From an uncultured Candidatus Methylacidiphilales bacterium (GTDB lineage Bacteria; Verrucomicrobiota; Verrucomicrobiia; Methylacidiphilales; CALFVM01): a stretch of 5,852 bases of DNA. The stretch spans positions 1 through 5,852 of the forward strand of contig CALFVM010000163.1 in the NCBI GenBank assembly GCA_937928665.1, written 5' to 3'. Shown here piece after piece: positions 5,749-5,852 of this stretch. Below the pieces are notes generated by a model, which ran no database searches, was not told the DNA's origin, and saw only the letters and a program-made list of their open reading frames with translations. The position numbers and the translations under genes were made by a program. How positions within the stretch are numbered: the stretch's first letter is position 1; every line of letters begins with the position of its first letter.

Positions 5749-5852
5749 CTAGGGTACTTGGCGACCCGTTCGGAGCGGCACGGCGCGCCGGTCTTGATCT
5801 GGCCGACGTTCAGCGCCACCGCCAGGTCGGCGATGGTGGCGTCTTCGGTCTC
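5700..5852 (-). pseudogene. eno: Enolase C-terminal region, truncated and fused to antisense transposase sequence (partial)
   Basis: Reading leftward from the window edge, the minus strand encodes ETEDATIADLAVALNVGQ followed by IKTGAPCRSERVAKY (codons from 5852 to 5754). This is the near-C-terminal block of enolase, the glycolytic enzyme interconverting 2-phosphoglycerate and phosphoenolpyruvate. The Lys of GQIKTG is the conserved active-site lysine of the final barrel strand. In normal enolases AKY is followed by NQLLRIEEEL-like sequence and a further 10 or more residues. Here AKY is followed by 17 unrelated residues (starting PSAKLPSIRHF) that are antisense of the transposase remnant, then TGA at 5702-5700. 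Thus the last helix is replaced. About 94% of the codons in the enolase part end in G or C (31 of 33), higher than the genes to the left. Most of the gene lies outside the window, so it may be a pseudogene, an altered-tail enolase or an assembly join. Confidence 0.85.

Overview
The window holds a compact, all-forward cluster of housekeeping and envelope or transport genes (about 3-5382), followed by a scrambled 3' end (about 5383-5852). The 3' end carries a transposase remnant that abuts the truncated C-terminus of an enolase gene on the opposite strand. Overall G+C is roughly 60%. The organism is a Gram-negative-type bacterium, since the first gene encodes an exported LolA-like protein. A Verrucomicrobiota or PVC affiliation is my best guess, from the style of the LolA-like protein (Pfam PF17131 type) and the lumazine synthase motif variants. 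That is recollection of family members, not a search result.

Layout. Positions 3-104 are probably the tail of an unidentified upstream gene whose stop overlaps the next start. Positions 98-841 encode a secreted LolA-like outer-membrane lipoprotein-sorting-type protein. Positions 874-2355 encode an NCS1-family nucleobase/hydantoin:cation symporter. Positions 2397-3269 encode FtsY, the SRP receptor GTPase. Positions 3306-4532 encode bifunctional RibBA. Positions 4529-4936 encode RibH (4-nt ATGA overlap with ribBA), and 4942-5382 encode NusB, 5 nt further on. Gaps within the forward run are 32, 41, 36, -4 and 5 nt, so it may be one transcription unit. ribBA-ribH-nusB is the tightest part and the most likely to be translationally coupled.

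How the genes work together. RibBA makes both precursors of the lumazine ring: 3,4-dihydroxy-2-butanone 4-phosphate from ribulose 5-phosphate, and the pyrimidine from GTP. RibH joins the butanone phosphate to the later pyrimidine intermediate. RibD and riboflavin synthase are not in the window. NusB (rRNA antitermination) commonly travels with ribH. FtsY serves membrane-protein targeting. The permease and the LolA-like gene share the strand but have no obvious pathway link to riboflavin.

The part that most deserves attention is 5383-5852. An IS1182-type DDE transposase C-terminus (no start, no N-terminus) reads rightward to about 5748. Six to nine bases later, enolase sequence begins on the minus strand, missing its last residues and with higher G+C and near-total G/C-ending codons. 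This is either a real rearrangement at the 3' end of eno or an assembly chimera. I found no CRISPR array, tRNA, rRNA, riboswitch or recognisable new defence system.
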